The position numbers were made by a program, and so were the translations under genes. Below, piece by piece: positions 6,416 to 7,985 of a DNA stretch of 7,985 nt. The notes beneath the pieces are model-generated. The model saw nothing but the letters and a program-made list of their open reading frames with translations. It ran no database searches and was not told the DNA's origin. The stretch comes from Candidatus Peregrinibacteria bacterium (lineage in GTDB: Bacteria; Patescibacteriota; Gracilibacteria; UBA1369), in the NCBI GenBank assembly GCA_014729615.1, contig WJJQ01000078.1, positions 1 to 7,985 on the forward strand, read 5' to 3'. Position 1 is the first letter of the stretch; the number at the start of each line of letters is the position of its first letter.

Positions 6416-6983
6416 TGCTTTTCTTTATTTTTTTAAGTAAAACCGGCAATTTTTTCATATCTTTTATTAATGTATCACGCATTTTGGGATTGTAAAGCGC
6501 CGAAGCCGGATGATAAACAGGGAAAAATATGTGCTTTTCCGCCAGTGGACCCTGTGCCCGCATGGCACTTCCATGCACATCAGATATTCGCAAATCAGGC
6601 AAAAAACGATTTAAGGCGTGTCGTCCTAGTAAAACGATAACATTCGGCTGTATAATATCAATTTGATCCTGCAAATATGGGAAACAACTAGATATTTCGT
6701 CCGGTAACGGATCTCTATTTGCCGGCGGACGATGTTTAACTACATTTGTAATAAAAACATCTTGCCTATCAATATTACATGCGCTTAGCATTTCAGTTAA
6801 AAATTTGCCGGCGGCACCTACAAAAGGCATACCCATTTCATCTTCCTTTTTGCCGGGAGCTTCTCCTATAAATAAAATATCTGCATTTTCACTACCCTCC
6901 CCCGGCACTGAGTTATTCGCTTCTTCACATAATCGACAAAGCCGACATTCTTTAACTTTTTCCCTTATGTCTGATAAATTCAT
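6402..6983 (-). CDS. udg: Uracil-DNA glycosylase, family 4 type (Fe-S)
   Basis: This enzyme excises uracil from DNA, starting base-excision repair of deaminated cytosine. At 193 residues it has the usual family 4/5 length. The N-terminal cysteines are C13, C16 and C19 (CRLCRLC). GEAPGKKEDEMGMPFVG (40-56) is the water-activating/uracil-pocket motif and TNVVKHRPPANRDP (79-92) is the central motif. EISSCFPYL (96-104) carries C100, and YHPASAL (157-163) carries the catalytic-loop histidine. In many family 4 enzymes the third Fe-S ligand is the Cys of 'VVKCRPP'; here it is His84, so the cluster may have three Cys plus one His, or C19 may substitute. The ATG overlaps the upstream stop (TAATG), implying coupled translation with the membrane protein before it. 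A basic C-terminus follows. Confidence 0.95.
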   Translation of the reverse strand: MNLSDIREKVKECRLCRLCEEANNSVPGEGSENADILFIGEAPGKKEDEMGMPFVGAAGKFLTEMLSACNIDRQDVFITNVVKHRPPANRDPLPDEISSCFPYLQDQIDIIQPNVIVLLGRHALNRFLPDLRISDVHGSAMRAQGPLAEKHIFFPVYHPASALYNPKMRDTLIKDMKKLPVLLKKIKKSNVSS

Positions 6984-7957
6984 TATTTTCTTTTTAAATA
7001 AAGTCTGACCAGCAACAATAAAACACCCATAGCTAAAAATATTGCCGCACCCTTCATTATTTCCTTCCCAAAAAATGCAAATATATTCGAAATCAACTTT
7101 ACAAAGTGCTCATTTTCAATAAACGCCATTTGATTAATCGTCATATCCGCATTTATCTCTCCCAATTTAGTCAAGCTTCCAAACATCGTTAAAATATAGC
7201 CCAAAATCAGACCAATTAAGCCGCTTAAACCAAAACCTATTCCCTGCGCTGACATAATCGCGGTAAAAGGCTTATAAATAACCAATGATATCAATGCCAA
7301 TAATAAAAGCAAAGAGGCGTAAAAAATTGTTTTAACGGTTCCAAACAAGCTGAAAACATTAGCCAAAATAAAATTTTTGTCACCAATAGCCGAATTTAAA
7401 TCAAATTGGATTTGTTCAGGCACGGCGGCATATATGTCTTTTTCAAAACTGCGGGTTATAGGTGCTGCAACTTGGCTAAATGATGCATCTTCTGGTCTGC
7501 ATGTGGGTAAACCGTTCTTTTCTTCGGGTTCCTCTTCAGGAAGGCATATTCTGGTATTCTCATAGATTTTATATGACAAATTGTTTGCCAAAGTTAACAA
7601 ACTTTCTCTGAAAATACCTAATCTTAAGGTTAATGGCTTAGTCGGATCATCATCTAATCTTTCCATATCGGATACAAATTTATCCATTATTTGATCATAA
7701 ATATTCATTGTAAATACATCTTCAATTTCACGTCTTAAATCTGTTTCATTAAAATATTCACCAATACTCGTGTCGCTATTTTTTATTCCTTTCACGGTTG
7801 CTCCAACTAAAAATTCATACCCCGGCTCTCTCAGTTCTTTTCTATAAAATTCAACATTTAAAAATGTATTAGAAAACGCAAATGCCACAAAAGCGGTGAC
7901 GGAAGTTACTACAAATATAATTACGAGTAAAGCGGCTAGAATACGTCTAAAAAGCAT
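6983..7957 (-). CDS. Multi-pass membrane protein with large extracytoplasmic domain, unknown function
   Basis: I cannot name this 324-residue protein. It has an N-terminal membrane helix (about 6-28), a large hydrophilic, mainly helical domain (about 30-205), then three membrane helices (about 208-228, 238-260 and 301-320). A loop containing EINADMTINQMAFIENEHFVK lies between the last two. The N-terminal basic MLFRR and C-terminal RLYLKRK suggest both ends are inside and the 30-205 domain outside. Within the domain, C138 and C153 bracket an acidic, proline-rich loop (ICLPEEEPEEKNGLPTC) and could form a disulfide. Similar N-anchor/large-loop/three-helix proteins occur widely in CPR genomes. 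It begins the operon that continues with UDG and the four-helix protein, and an in-frame TAA lies 8 codons upstream of the ATG. The promoter is outside or at the very edge of the window. Confidence 0.75.
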   Translation of the reverse strand: MLFRRILAALLVIIFVVTSVTAFVAFAFSNTFLNVEFYRKELREPGYEFLVGATVKGIKNSDTSIGEYFNETDLRREIEDVFTMNIYDQIMDKFVSDMERLDDDPTKPLTLRLGIFRESLLTLANNLSYKIYENTRICLPEEEPEEKNGLPTCRPEDASFSQVAAPITRSFEKDIYAAVPEQIQFDLNSAIGDKNFILANVFSLFGTVKTIFYASLLLLLALISLVIYKPFTAIMSAQGIGFGLSGLIGLILGYILTMFGSLTKLGEINADMTINQMAFIENEHFVKLISNIFAFFGKEIMKGAAIFLAMGVLLLLVRLYLKRK

Positions 7958-7985
7958 TTTTATTTTTATTAAGCCTGCACATTAT

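Overview
The window is an AT-rich, gene-dense bacterial segment with ten genes: nine complete and one cut off at the left edge. It most resembles a Candidate Phyla Radiation (Patescibacteria) genome, probably from the Parcubacteria side. This is inference from several things: small proteins, many short membrane proteins of a style I associate with that group, a C-terminal methyltransferase motif and a cysteine-decorated signal peptidase typical of it, very short intergenic gaps, and almost no Shine-Dalgarno sequences. No 16S rRNA or other taxonomic marker is present. The standard bacterial code (UGA as stop) fits every gene.

Layout. (1) 1-1066, plus strand: the 3' end of a probable SAM-dependent methyltransferase overlaps a WecG/TagA/CpsF-type glycosyltransferase, which looks like the end of a surface-glycan operon. 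(2) 1072-3970, minus strand: a PH-domain membrane protein, a membrane-anchored small helical protein with an RNxxxH (HEPN-like) motif, then gatB with its own promoter, and a small single-pass membrane protein with a charged tail. (3) 3971-4064 is a divergent promoter region; to its right on the plus strand lies signal peptidase I (4065-4871). (4) After a 133-base gap holding the best promoter in the window, a probable exported or lipid-anchored coiled-coil protein of unknown function (5005-5979) stands alone on the plus strand. It ends at a hairpin terminator shared with the opposing operon. (5) 6035-7957, minus strand: a multi-pass membrane protein, a family 4 type uracil-DNA glycosylase and a four-helix membrane protein, all overlapping, form one operon.

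Most of the content concerns the cell envelope: glycan synthesis, protein export, an exported protein and five small membrane proteins. Two housekeeping enzymes are interspersed, GatB (Gln-tRNA/Asn-tRNA amidation) and UDG (uracil repair). I saw no mobile elements, CRISPR arrays, tRNA or rRNA genes. The best candidates for undescribed biology are the overlapping pair of PH-domain and HEPN-like membrane proteins, and the strongly promoted exported coiled-coil protein.
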